Under the pieces are notes generated by a model. It was given only the letters and a program-made list of their open reading frames with translations, had not been told where the DNA came from and ran no database searches. Positions 17,011-24,648 of a stretch of DNA of 24,812 nucleotides are shown in pieces (positions within the stretch are counted from its first letter, which is position 1; each line of letters opens with the position of its first letter). The DNA comes from Anaerolineales bacterium UBA7227. GTDB taxonomy: Bacteria; Chloroflexota; Anaerolineae; Anaerolineales; Villigracilaceae. Both the position numbers and the translations under genes were made by a program. The stretch covers positions 1 through 24,812 of the forward strand of contig DKTP01000134.1 in NCBI GenBank assembly GCA_002473085.1, read 5' to 3'.

Positions 17011-17973
17011 TCAGGGCGCGTTCTTACGCTTCCACGCCAAAGCGCCTTCGGTAATCGAATCGCGCCAGGGGATCTTCGGCTCCCAGCCGAGGTCCCGGCG
17101 GATCTTCTGCGCGTTGAGGGTCATAACCCGCCAGAGCGGGAAGAACAGGTCAATGCTCATCACGTGCGCCGGGTCGTCCGGCGATTGGTGGAGGAACACC
17201 TGAAGCCCGACGCGGAACGCGGACGAACGTTTGGTGGGAGCGGGAATGCCCAGCGCTTTTGCGATTGTCTCAACCGTCTCGGAGATCCTGACCGTCGCGT
17301 CTGCGACGTTGTAGACCTGGTTGGCCGCGCCCGGGTGGACGGCGGCCAGCGCCGCGGCCGCGCTGACGTTTTCCACCGCGCTCAGCGACCATTCCTGCTG
17401 TCCGTCGCCCAGATAGGTGAACGTGCCGTTCATCAACATCGGCGCGACGGACGGGATGAGGAAGCGGTCTCCGCCGCCGGTGATCCAATACGGACGCAGG
17501 ATGACGTATTCGAGTCCGCCGGCGCGGACGATCTCCTCCGCCGCGATCTTGCTGTTGGTGTAGCCGTTGCTTTTGAAAGTCGGCGTGGTTTCGTCCACGT
17601 TGCCTTTGAGCATGTTCAGGCCGTACACGCCGGCGGTGCTCATGAACACGAACCGTTTCACCCCGCTGGCCTTCGCCGCGTTGAGGAGGGCGCGCGTCCC
17701 CTCGGCGTTGACGCGGAGATATTCCGCCGCGTCGCCGCGTCCTGAACCGACCAGCCCCGCGCAGTGGACGACGGCGTCGCATCCGTCCGCGACCCCCGTC
17801 AGCGTGGACGGGATCGTCAGGTCGGCGATCTCGACTTTTTCCACTACGCCCTGGGCGTGCGCGCCGCTGGCCGGGTTGCGGCTCAGCGCGCGGACGCTGT
17901 GACCTTCAAACGCCAACCGGCGCGCGATCAGGTTGCCGACCAGCCCGCTTGTGCCTGTGACAAGAATTCTCAT
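17011..17973 (-). CDS. NAD-dependent epimerase/dehydratase (extended SDR)
   Basis: A cytoplasmic extended short-chain dehydrogenase of 320 residues. The Rossmann nucleotide-binding motif is TGTSGLVG (6-13). The catalytic set is Ser112/Thr113 in FMSTAGVYG and Tyr138-x-x-x-Lys142 in YTNSK. VVHCAGLVG and ILRPYWITGGG are also typical. The C-terminal part, which sets specificity, is not diagnostic: UDP-sugar epimerases, dihydroflavonol-4-reductase-like and 3-beta-hydroxysteroid dehydrogenase-like enzymes share this look. The start ATG at 17973 has GGAG 8 nt upstream, and TAAAAT lies further up as a possible -10. It is divergent from the ammonia-lyase gene; a functional link is possible but unproven. 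Confidence 0.85.
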   Translation of the reverse strand: MRILVTGTSGLVGNLIARRLAFEGHSVRALSRNPASGAHAQGVVEKVEIADLTIPSTLTGVADGCDAVVHCAGLVGSGRGDAAEYLRVNAEGTRALLNAAKASGVKRFVFMSTAGVYGLNMLKGNVDETTPTFKSNGYTNSKIAAEEIVRAGGLEYVILRPYWITGGGDRFLIPSVAPMLMNGTFTYLGDGQQEWSLSAVENVSAAAALAAVHPGAANQVYNVADATVRISETVETIAKALGIPAPTKRSSAFRVGLQVFLHQSPDDPAHVMSIDLFFPLWRVMTLNAQKIRRDLGWEPKIPWRDSITEGALAWKRKNAP

Positions 17974-18089
17974 AATGTTATCTCCGTTGTGCGGAGTATT
18001 TTACACCAATTCGCGCATCGGTTTCCGGCCGGGAACCTGCGGAAAAAGAGTACAATTTGACTGTCCATCATCTTTCAAGGAGAATCCCC
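17974..18089. promoter_or_regulatory. Divergent promoter region (epimerase / ammonia-lyase)
   Basis: Toward the ammonia-lyase gene a TACAAT (-10, 18051-18056) is followed by AAGGAG (18077-18082) and the ATG at 18090. Toward the epimerase gene a TAAAAT on the minus strand is followed by an inverted repeat CTCCG/CGGAG that holds the GGAG ribosome-binding site. No strong -35 is seen for either. Confidence 0.45.
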
Positions 18090-19616
18090 ATGACCATCGT
18101 CCTCGACGGTTCATCCCTCACCATCGAAAAAGTTGTCGCCATCGCGCGCGGGAACGAAAAAGTGGAACTGGCCCCCGCCGCGCTGGAGCGGATCAAAGCC
18201 TGCCGCGCCATGCTGGAAGAGAAACTGGCCGCGAAAGAGATCATGTACGGCACGAACACCGGCATCGGCGAGTTTTCGGAAAAAATCCTGAACGACGAGC
18301 AGGTGAAGGAATTTCAAAGATACCTTGTCTACAATCACGCCGCGGGGATCGGCGACCCCGCGCCGGTCGAACACGTGCGCGCCGCGCTGGCGGGACGCAT
18401 CAACGTCCACGCGCACGGCAACTCGGGCTGCCGTCCCGAGATCACGTTGACGCTGGTGGAGATGCTCAACAAAGGCGTCACGCCGGTGGTTTGTCAAAAA
18501 GGCTCCGTCGGCGCGAGCGGCGACCTGGCCCCGATGGCGCAGGCCGCGCTGCTCCTGATGGGGGAGGGCGAGGCGTTCTTCGATGGCGAACGACTCGCAG
18601 GTTCAGAAGCGATGCGGCGCGCGGGGATTCCGATTCCGGGTCTGCAAGCGCGCGATGGTCTCGCGACCATCAACGGCTCGAACCTGCTGACGGCCATGTC
18701 TGCGTTGCACATTTACGACATGGAACGATTCTTGAAACAGGCCGAGATCGCGGCGGCGATGTCCATTGAAGCGCTGCTGGGGAATCTCAAACCGTACAAC
18801 ACAAAACTGCACGAACTGCGCGGCTTCAAGGGCGCGGTGACCTCGGCGCGGAACATTATGAAGGTCGTCGAAGGCTCGGATTTGACGACCGGCAAAATGA
18901 AGACGAAAGTGCAGGACGCCTACTCGATGCGCTCCACCCCGCAGGTGATCGGCGCGGCGCGCGACGCGGTGACGTATGCCCGCTCGCAGGTGGAGATCGA
19001 ACTGAACGGCGTGGGCGACAACCCGATCTTCATCCCTGAAGATAAACTAACCCTGACCGGCGCGAACTTTCAGGGATCGCCCGTCTCGCTTCCGATGGAC
19101 ATGGCGGGCGCGGCCGTCACGATGGTCTGCGTGCTGGCCGAGCGGCGGCTCAACCGCCTGACCAACCCCGCGCTCTCGCAGGGCCTCCCCGACTTCCTCG
19201 CGCACGAACCCGGCTTCTATTCCGGGCTGATGCTCTCGCAATACACCGCCGACCATCTCATCGTGGAGCAGCGGATTCTCTCCGCGCCGGCTTCGATCCA
19301 GTCCATCCCCGCCGCGGCCGACCAGGAGGACTTCGTCTCGATGGGCATGAACGTCGCCCTCAAGAACGGACAGATCCTGGACAACGCGTACGGCGTTCTC
19401 GGTATCGAGTTCATGGCCGCCGCGCAGGCGTTGGACTTCCGCGAGTTCCATCCCGGAAAAGGGACGCAAGCCGCGCGCGAAGTCATCCGTAAATACGTCA
19501 AGCATCTCGATATTGACCGTCCGCTGTTCAACGATCACAACGCGATGAAGGCGCTGGTGAAATCTGGAGAAATTTTGGACGAGGTGGAAAAGACGGTGGG
19601 CGGCCTGGACGCGTAA
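18090..19616 (+). CDS. HAL/PAL/TAL-family aromatic amino acid ammonia-lyase
   Basis: An MIO-dependent ammonia-lyase that removes ammonia from an aromatic amino acid, probably histidine or a related substrate; 508 residues. The cofactor-forming Ala142-Ser143-Gly144 lies in KGSVGASGDLAPMAQ. Catalytic Tyr53 is in YGTNTGIG. The selectivity region reads YNHAAGIG (81-88), nearer to histidase (SHAAG) than to PAL/TAL (SHS-G), but Asn replaces the usual Ser. NGSNLL and QDAYSMR (family TQDRYSLR) are conserved, as is GVGDNP. The start at 18090 has AAGGAG 7 nt upstream; an earlier in-frame start lacks this. No other hut genes (urocanase, imidazolonepropionase) are nearby, so histidine degradation is not implied by context. 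Confidence 0.9.
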   Translation: MTIVLDGSSLTIEKVVAIARGNEKVELAPAALERIKACRAMLEEKLAAKEIMYGTNTGIGEFSEKILNDEQVKEFQRYLVYNHAAGIGDPAPVEHVRAALAGRINVHAHGNSGCRPEITLTLVEMLNKGVTPVVCQKGSVGASGDLAPMAQAALLLMGEGEAFFDGERLAGSEAMRRAGIPIPGLQARDGLATINGSNLLTAMSALHIYDMERFLKQAEIAAAMSIEALLGNLKPYNTKLHELRGFKGAVTSARNIMKVVEGSDLTTGKMKTKVQDAYSMRSTPQVIGAARDAVTYARSQVEIELNGVGDNPIFIPEDKLTLTGANFQGSPVSLPMDMAGAAVTMVCVLAERRLNRLTNPALSQGLPDFLAHEPGFYSGLMLSQYTADHLIVEQRILSAPASIQSIPAAADQEDFVSMGMNVALKNGQILDNAYGVLGIEFMAAAQALDFREFHPGKGTQAAREVIRKYVKHLDIDRPLFNDHNAMKALVKSGEILDEVEKTVGGLDA

Positions 19617-19638
19617 TCGCCGGCCCGGCTTTAAATCG

Positions 19639-19669
19639 AACCCTCCCGCCGAGTCTCGACGGGAGGGTT
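19639..19669. terminator. Hairpin between convergent genes
   Basis: AACCCTCCCG (19639-19648) pairs perfectly with CGGGAGGGTT (19660-19669), with an inner CGAG/CTCG extension. It lies between the ammonia-lyase stop and the end of the convergent LuxR/DUF805 gene. T-tracts are weak, but location and stability support a terminator role. Confidence 0.7.
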
Positions 19670-19686
19670 GCGGCTTACGTTTAGTT

Positions 19687-20430
19687 TTATTCTGAGCCTG
19701 TTTCGCTTGACGGCAATGCCCAGATCGTTCCGACCACTATGATACCGACGGGGACTAACAAGAACAACTGCCACCATCCGCTGCGACCGCTATCGTGACA
19801 GCGGCGCGCTCCAGCCGCCAGCAGGGGCAACAGCACGACGATCAAGAAGATTGCGCCCAGATTTTCACTGAGGTAGGTGAATGCCGCGGTAATTAGAGTG
19901 ACGAACAGCGCAAACCACCAAAACTCAGGCCGCGCCGCGCGACCGTTGAAGTCCGCGTATTTGGCGAGGCAAACGCGGATCGCTCCGAAGAACGTCTCTG
20001 GGTTGGCTGTTTCACGGGTGTTGAAAAGACTATCCATTTTTAACTCCTTGGCGATTATAGAGAAGGCTTCTCTCAAAGATGCAGCCCGAGGGCTTTCTCT
20101 ATTTTCGGATATTTCCTCCCTCTCTACAACTGTGGAATCCCCGAGGTTTGCCACAGGTCTTCCTTTACCTGTGGAATTCCCTAGTTTGAGTATCAACTCG
20201 GTACGCGAACCGACTTGATGCTTGGCATAGATATTCTTCAAGTGGAACTCGACCGTGCGGACAGAAATCCCCAGCGCGGACGCGATCATTTTGTTGCTTT
20301 TCCCGTTTAACAAAAGATTGGTTACTTCCTGTTCACGGGCGCTGAGGATGGGCGTTTGGATCAATGAGACTCTCTTATTGCAAGGCCACAAATGAGATTG
20401 TTCGGTAACACTCCCGCCGACCTTCGCCAA
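19687..20430 (-). CDS. LuxR-type HTH protein fused to a DUF805 membrane domain
   Basis: A predicted membrane-tethered regulator of up to 247 residues. The LuxR-type DNA-binding domain is near residues 26-85 (LSAREQEVTNLLLNGKSN and IASALGISVRTVEFHLKNIY). A polar linker follows to about residue 150. Then comes DUF805: CLAKYADFNGRAARPEFWWF, hydrophobic segments from about 168 to 235 (FALFVTLITAAFTYL, IFLIVVLLPLLAAGA, LFLLVPVGIIVVGTIWAL) and the signature RRCHDSGRSGWWQL. There is no receiver domain. The start is uncertain: the TTG at 20430 lies inside a hairpin, while the TTG at 20364, preceded by AAGAGAG, would give 225 residues and keep both domains. It follows lipA by about 31 nt. AT content is higher than in the neighbours. 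Confidence 0.78.
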   Translation of the reverse strand: MAKVGGSVTEQSHLWPCNKRVSLIQTPILSAREQEVTNLLLNGKSNKMIASALGISVRTVEFHLKNIYAKHQVGSRTELILKLGNSTGKGRPVANLGDSTVVEREEISENRESPRAASLREAFSIIAKELKMDSLFNTRETANPETFFGAIRVCLAKYADFNGRAARPEFWWFALFVTLITAAFTYLSENLGAIFLIVVLLPLLAAGARRCHDSGRSGWWQLFLLVPVGIIVVGTIWALPSSETGSE

Positions 20431-20437
20431 CGGGAGT
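20410..20437 (-). terminator. Hairpin after lipA
   Basis: ACTCCCG and CGGGAGT form a 7-bp stem with a 14-nt loop just after the lipA stop. There is no T-run. It covers the most upstream start proposed for the LuxR/DUF805 gene, which favours a downstream start. Confidence 0.35.
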
Positions 20438-20461
20438 CTCTGATCTCAATTCCCCAATTCT

Positions 20462-21412
20462 CTAATTCGCCGCGCTCGGCTCCCCATACAATTTGCGGTG
20501 CAATATGCTCAGCGCGCGCACCTGCTCCGCGGCGTGATACGACGACCTCACCAGCGGATTCGACTCCACCCACTTGAAGCCGATCTCTTTGCCGTAGTCG
20601 CGCAGCTCGGCAAACTCCTCCATCGTGTAATAGCGCTGCATGGCGAGATGCTTCTTGCTCGGCTGGAGGTACTGGCCGATGGTCAAAATGTCCACGCCCC
20701 AACTGCGCTGGTCGCGCATCACGGCTTTGACCTCGTCCATCGTCTCGCCGAGACCGACCATGATGCCCGACTTGGTCAGCGCCTCGGGGTCGAGACGTTT
20801 CGCGTTCGTGAGCGTCGCCGCGGCCCATTCGTAGTTGTCCTGCGGCTGGACGGATTTGAACAGGCGCGGCACCGTCTCCACGTTGTGGTTCAAAATTTCG
20901 GGACGCGCGTCCATCACGATCTTCAGCGCTTCCACGCTCCCTTTGAAGTCGGGGATCAGCACCTCGATGGAGCAGCCCGGCAGCAGCTCGCGGATGCGGC
21001 GAATGACCATGGCGAAGATCGGCGCGCCGCCGTCGCGGCGTTCGTCGCGATTGACCGAGGTGATCACCGCGTGCTTCAAATTCATGGACTTGACGGCCTG
21101 CGCCACGCGTTCGGCCTCGCCCCAATCGAGCAGGCCGGGGCGTCCGTGTTTGATGTCGCAGAATCCGCAGGAGCGCGTGCACACGTCGCCGAGCATCAAA
21201 AACGTGGCGGTGCCGCTGCCCCAACATTCGCCCATGTTGGGACACATGGCTTCTTCGCAAACCGTGTGCAGTTCTTTCGAGCGCATCAACGTTTGCAGGC
21301 GTTCGTAGTTTTCGCCCGAAGGGGCGCGTACCTTGATCCATTCCGGGCGGCGCAGCGGACGCGCTTCCGTCTCGACGGCGACCCGGTCTCGTGTAGGGGT
21401 GGTAATTGCCAT
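20462..21412 (-). CDS. lipA: Lipoyl synthase
   Basis: A radical-SAM enzyme that inserts two sulfurs into protein-bound octanoate to give lipoate; 316 residues, normal length. The auxiliary cluster motif is C52, C57, C63 ([13 protein letters not shown]), the radical-SAM motif C78, C82, C85 (CTRSCGFC), and the C-terminal RSSYHA supplies the serine ligand of the auxiliary cluster. NVETVPRL and GLGETMDEV are family signatures. The usual SVTRDDLPDGG reads [11 protein letters not shown]. The start ATG at 21412 has GAGGA just upstream. With the LipM-like transferase at 5615-6436 this gives a full lipoate assembly route. It lies between nfeD and the LuxR/DUF805 gene on the same strand. Confidence 0.96.
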   Translation of the reverse strand: MAITTPTRDRVAVETEARPLRRPEWIKVRAPSGENYERLQTLMRSKELHTVCEEAMCPNMGECWGSGTATFLMLGDVCTRSCGFCDIKHGRPGLLDWGEAERVAQAVKSMNLKHAVITSVNRDERRDGGAPIFAMVIRRIRELLPGCSIEVLIPDFKGSVEALKIVMDARPEILNHNVETVPRLFKSVQPQDNYEWAAATLTNAKRLDPEALTKSGIMVGLGETMDEVKAVMRDQRSWGVDILTIGQYLQPSKKHLAMQRYYTMEEFAELRDYGKEIGFKWVESNPLVRSSYHAAEQVRALSILHRKLYGEPSAAN

Positions 21413-21429
21413 TAATCCTCTTCGTTTCG

Positions 21430-21466
21430 ATTCGCTAATTTCGTGAAATTCGTGTTATTCGCGGCA
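21430..21466. repeat. TTCG-rich spacer sequence between nfeD and lipA
   Basis: The gap holds the phased motif ATTCGCTAATTTCGTG followed by AAATTCGTGTTATTCGCGG: four ATTCG/TTTCG units spaced by 8-10 nt. It resembles a dispersed low-complexity element; no function is evident. Confidence 0.4.
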
Positions 21467-21499
21467 AAAAAGAGACGCCGACTTTATTTTCGATGAAGC

Positions 21500-22816
21500 C
21501 TAATGCTTCCTGACTTTCAACCGCAGGCCTTTGACTTCGACAACCTCGACCTGGTCTCCCTTACGGATCGCGCCGGACCCTTCGGCCTGTTCCGCGCTCC
21601 ACAGTTCGCTCTGCAATTGGACCTGACCTGTCTGGCCGCTCCACGCGGTGACTTTCCCTGTCTTGCCCGCGAGGGATTCGACTCCCGCGCGGATCGGCGC
21701 GTGACGCGCCCGCAGCGCGATCGTCATCACCGCGAAGGCCATCCCGCCGAGCAGGACGCCGGTCCCCACCACCAGCGGCGTCGAGACGCGCGGCTGGAAT
21801 TCGAACGGGGCCGCGGGCGTGGAGTTGAACAGCACCAGCATCCCGAAAATGAACGAGGCCGCGCCGGCCGCGGTCAACCCGCCGTGCGTGGGCGCTTTGA
21901 TGTCGAGCAGGAACAGCACGAACGCGGTGACGAGGAAAATGATCCCGAACCAGTTCAGGGACAGCGACCCGCCTCCGTAGATCGCCAGCGCGATGCAGAC
22001 CACGCCGATGAACCCCGACACCCATCCGCCCGGCTGGGCGAGTTCGAAATAGAGCGCCAGCATCCCGATGGTCATCAAAATGGAAATGATGTTCGGGTCG
22101 TTGAGGACGAGCAGGAATTCCTCGACGAACGTCATCGGCAGGGACTCGGCGCGGGCGTTGGCGGTGTGCAGCGTGCGCGGCCCGTCCGTCATCTGGACCG
22201 TGAAGCCGTCCAGCTTTTGGAGCAAATCGGAAGTGTCGTTCGCGATGAAGTCAATCAGGTGAACTTTGAGCGCCTCGTCCGAGGTGACGGCGGTCGCCTT
22301 CAGGATCATGGATTCGGCGAGTTGGAGCGCTTCTTCGCCGCGCCACTGGGTGAACGTGCGGGCTTTGGCGGTCAGCGCTTCCATCTCCTTGGCTTTCATG
22401 GTCTCGCCGAGGTCCTCGCCGGAGCCGCCGACCGGGCTGGCCGCGCCGATGGTGGTCTGCGGGGCCATCGCCGCGGCATGCGCGGACATGGTGATGACCG
22501 CGCCCGCGCTCGCGGCCCACGCCCCGCGCGGGCCGACGTATACGACCACAGGCACGCGGCTGGCGCGGATCGTCTCCGTGATCTGGTTCATGACGGTGAT
22601 GAGTCCGCCCGGCGTGTTCAGCTCGACAATCAGGACTTCGGCGTTCTCGCGTTCGGCGATCCGTATCCCGCGCTGGATGTACTCCTGCATGGTGGGCATG
22701 ATCGGCCCCTCGGCTTTCAGCACGAGCGCGAGCGGACGGTCGCTCTGGGCGCGGCCCCGGCCCGAGAAAACCGCCAGCAGGCCCAAAGTCAGGAGAAAGA
22801 TGCGGAGGAGTTTCAT
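21500..22816 (-). CDS. nfeD: NfeD-family membrane serine protease (ClpP-like domain plus NfeD)
   Basis: A membrane-bound ClpP-class protease of the NfeD1 (long) type, 438 residues. A signal peptide or N-terminal anchor (1-23) leads to a ClpP/SppA-like domain (about 28-225) with LNTPGG (66-71), GAWAASAGA holding the nucleophile Ser103, and the general-base lysine probably Lys141 or Lys143. Several hydrophobic segments (about 240-345) form the membrane part. A C-terminal NfeD OB-fold follows (LAGKTGKVTAWSGQTG and GDQVEVVEVKG). Such proteins usually pair with a stomatin/flotillin; none is in the window. The ATG at 22816 lies 7 nt after a TATAAT on the minus strand, with only a weak ribosome-binding site. 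Confidence 0.9.
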   Translation of the reverse strand: MKLLRIFLLTLGLLAVFSGRGRAQSDRPLALVLKAEGPIMPTMQEYIQRGIRIAERENAEVLIVELNTPGGLITVMNQITETIRASRVPVVVYVGPRGAWAASAGAVITMSAHAAAMAPQTTIGAASPVGGSGEDLGETMKAKEMEALTAKARTFTQWRGEEALQLAESMILKATAVTSDEALKVHLIDFIANDTSDLLQKLDGFTVQMTDGPRTLHTANARAESLPMTFVEEFLLVLNDPNIISILMTIGMLALYFELAQPGGWVSGFIGVVCIALAIYGGGSLSLNWFGIIFLVTAFVLFLLDIKAPTHGGLTAAGAASFIFGMLVLFNSTPAAPFEFQPRVSTPLVVGTGVLLGGMAFAVMTIALRARHAPIRAGVESLAGKTGKVTAWSGQTGQVQLQSELWSAEQAEGSGAIRKGDQVEVVEVKGLRLKVRKH

Positions 22817-22823
22817 GCCTGCT

Positions 22824-22857
22824 ATTATACTCGCGGGTGTATACTATTAAAGAAGGA
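22824..22857. promoter_or_regulatory. Overlapping divergent promoters (nfeD / methyltransferase)
   Basis: On the minus strand TATAAT (22829-22824) ends 7 nt before the nfeD ATG. On the plus strand TATACT (22840-22845) is followed by AAGAAGGAA (22850-22857) and the ATG at 22863. The two -10 boxes are only 10 nt apart, so polymerase binding for the two directions should compete. -35 boxes are weak. Confidence 0.5.
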
Positions 22858-22862
22858 ATCGC

Positions 22863-23576
22863 ATGACTGACCGATCATCGCCCTCCCCGAACCGCGTTTC
22901 GATAAGCATGTTCGCGCGCGTCGCCGTCCTTTTCCTCCTGCTCATGCTTTTCCCCTTCCCGATTGCGGGACGGTGGGACTGGTGGGGCGCGTGGGCGAGC
23001 GGAATCCTGATGGTCGTCTCGTTCATCGTCAGCCGGGCGATCGCGGCCCGCGTCCACCCGGACCTTTTGGCGGAGCGCGGCAAATTCCTGGCGCATGAAG
23101 ACGTCAAGCCCTGGGACAAGATCCTATCGCCCATCGTCGGCCTGTTCGGCATGATCGCCATCTCCGCGACGGCCGCGCTGAACCTGCGTTTCGGCTGGCC
23201 GCCCCGCGCGTCTTTGGGAATGCAACTGGCCGGGCTGGCAATCGTCGCGCTGGGATACGCGCTGGCAAGTTGGGCATTGATCGTCAACCGCTTCTTTTCG
23301 GGCGTGGTGCGCATCCAAAAAGAGCGCGGCCACATTGTGGTGGACTCGGGACCCTATCGCCTCGTCCGCCATCCCGGATATCTCGGAAGCGTGATCGGCG
23401 ACCTGGGAATCCCGCTCCTGCTGGGTTCCTATTGGGCGCTGATCCCGGCCCTGCTCACGGTCGGCGCGGTCTTCGTCCGCGCCGCGCTGGAAGACAAGAC
23501 TTTGCAGGACGAATTGCCCGGCTACATCGAGTACGCGCGGCGCACGCGCTATCGGCTGATACCGGGCGTATGGTAA
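22863..23576 (+). CDS. Isoprenylcysteine / phospholipid methyltransferase-like membrane protein
   Basis: An integral membrane methyltransferase-type protein of 237 residues. Hydrophobic helices lie at about 17-36, 41-60, 87-106, 117-138 and a longer stretch near 175-205. The C-terminal SAM-binding signature of the ICMT/PEMT superfamily is clear: SGPYRLVRHPGYLGS (about 160-174) and the following LEDKTLQDELPGYIEYARR. Substrate is unknown: bacterial members are seldom characterised and could methylate lipids or small thiols. The start ATG at 22863 has AAGAAGGAA about 6 nt upstream. The sequence stays in frame after the stop for another 44 codons, which look like a separate gene remnant. Confidence 0.8.
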   Translation: MTDRSSPSPNRVSISMFARVAVLFLLLMLFPFPIAGRWDWWGAWASGILMVVSFIVSRAIAARVHPDLLAERGKFLAHEDVKPWDKILSPIVGLFGMIAISATAALNLRFGWPPRASLGMQLAGLAIVALGYALASWALIVNRFFSGVVRIQKERGHIVVDSGPYRLVRHPGYLGSVIGDLGIPLLLGSYWALIPALLTVGAVFVRAALEDKTLQDELPGYIEYARRTRYRLIPGVW

Positions 23577-23708
23577 ACCGCCGCCGAGAGACTCCCCAAG
23601 CGCGGCGCGCTCCTCGTCGCCAGCGCCGACGCCCACTTCGCCGGCGCGTACTTCATCCTCCGTAAGGAAACCGCCGAAGACGACATCGCTGAATTGGATA
23701 TTCTGTAA
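23577..23708 (+). pseudogene. Possible C-terminal gene remnant
   Basis: Directly after the methyltransferase stop the same frame stays open for 43 codons and ends in TAA (23706-23708). It reads RLPKRGALLVASADAHFAGA then YFILRKETAEDDIAELDIL, with alternating hydrophobic strands and a natural acidic end, unlike noise. There is no start codon. I do not recognise the family. It may be the tail of a decayed gene. Confidence 0.35.
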
Positions 23709-23738
23709 CGCAAAGCGTCGTTTTGTACTGTGAGAATC

Positions 23739-24623
23739 ATGTTTCGCAAACTTTTTTGGATTTTGACCCTCGCGGCCCTCGCGGCCTGCTCGACTCCCGC
23801 CTCTCCCTCGACTTCGGGCGGACTCTCCGTCGTCGCCACCACCTCCCTCATCGGCGACGCGGCGCGGCAGGTGGGCGGTCCGCGCGTGACCGTCCGCGTG
23901 CTCCTGCCCATCGGCGCGGACCCGCACGCCTACGACCCGCGTCCGCAGGACGTGGCCGCGCTGAGCGGCGCGGACCTCGTCCTCGTCAACGGCTTCGACC
24001 TCGAGGTTACCCTCCAGCCGCTGCTGACGGACGCGGCCAACGTCGTCGTCGTTTCGGAGGGCATCGCCGCCCTGCCTTTCGTGGGCGAGGAAGGCGGACT
24101 CGACCCGCACGTCTGGCAGGACCCGAACAACATCATCGTGTGGACGCGCAACATCGCCGACGCGTTCTCCAAAGCCGATCCCGCTCACGCGGACGAGTAT
24201 CAAGTCAACGCGGAGACGTACATTGCCGAGCTGACTTCGCTCGACGCCTGGATCCGCGAACGGGTGGCGGAAATTCCCGAGGCGAATCGCAAACTCGTCA
24301 CCGACCACGAGGCCTTCGGGTATTTCGCGGCGCGCTACGGCTTTGAGCAGGTCGGGACGGTGATCCCCTCGCTGAGCACGGGCGCGGCTCCCTCGGCGCG
24401 GGAACTCGCCGCGCTGGAGGACGCGATCCGCTCCAGCGGCGTAAAGGCCGTCTTCGTCGGCTCCACCGTCAGTCCCGATTTGAGCCGCCGCGTCGCCGAT
24501 GACACGGGCGTCCGTCTCGTGTCCCTTTTTACAGGCTCGTTGAGCGCGGCGGGCGGCGGCGCGGAGACCTACCTGGACATGATCCGCTACAACGTCAACG
24601 CGATCGTCGAAGCATTACAGTAA
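23739..24623 (+). CDS. Zinc/manganese ABC transporter substrate-binding lipoprotein (ZnuA/TroA-like)
   Basis: A cluster A-I metal-binding lipoprotein, 294 residues from ATG 23739. The short signal peptide ends in the lipobox LAAC with Cys17. Metal-ligand histidines are His63 (GADPHAYDPRPQDV), His124 (LDPHVWQDP) and His190 (TDHEAFGYFA), with an acidic fourth ligand expected late (SPDLSRRVADD). The His-rich loop of typical ZnuA is absent, so Zn or Mn specificity is open. A GTG at 23730 would add three residues and is a possible alternative start. There is no clear ribosome-binding site. The ATPase gene follows after 25 nt, giving the usual binding protein-ATPase-permease operon. Confidence 0.88.
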   Translation: MFRKLFWILTLAALAACSTPASPSTSGGLSVVATTSLIGDAARQVGGPRVTVRVLLPIGADPHAYDPRPQDVAALSGADLVLVNGFDLEVTLQPLLTDAANVVVVSEGIAALPFVGEEGGLDPHVWQDPNNIIVWTRNIADAFSKADPAHADEYQVNAETYIAELTSLDAWIRERVAEIPEANRKLVTDHEAFGYFAARYGFEQVGTVIPSLSTGAAPSARELAALEDAIRSSGVKAVFVGSTVSPDLSRRVADDTGVRLVSLFTGSLSAAGGGAETYLDMIRYNVNAIVEALQ

Positions 24624-24648
24624 GACCTGTCTCACGCATCGAATAACC

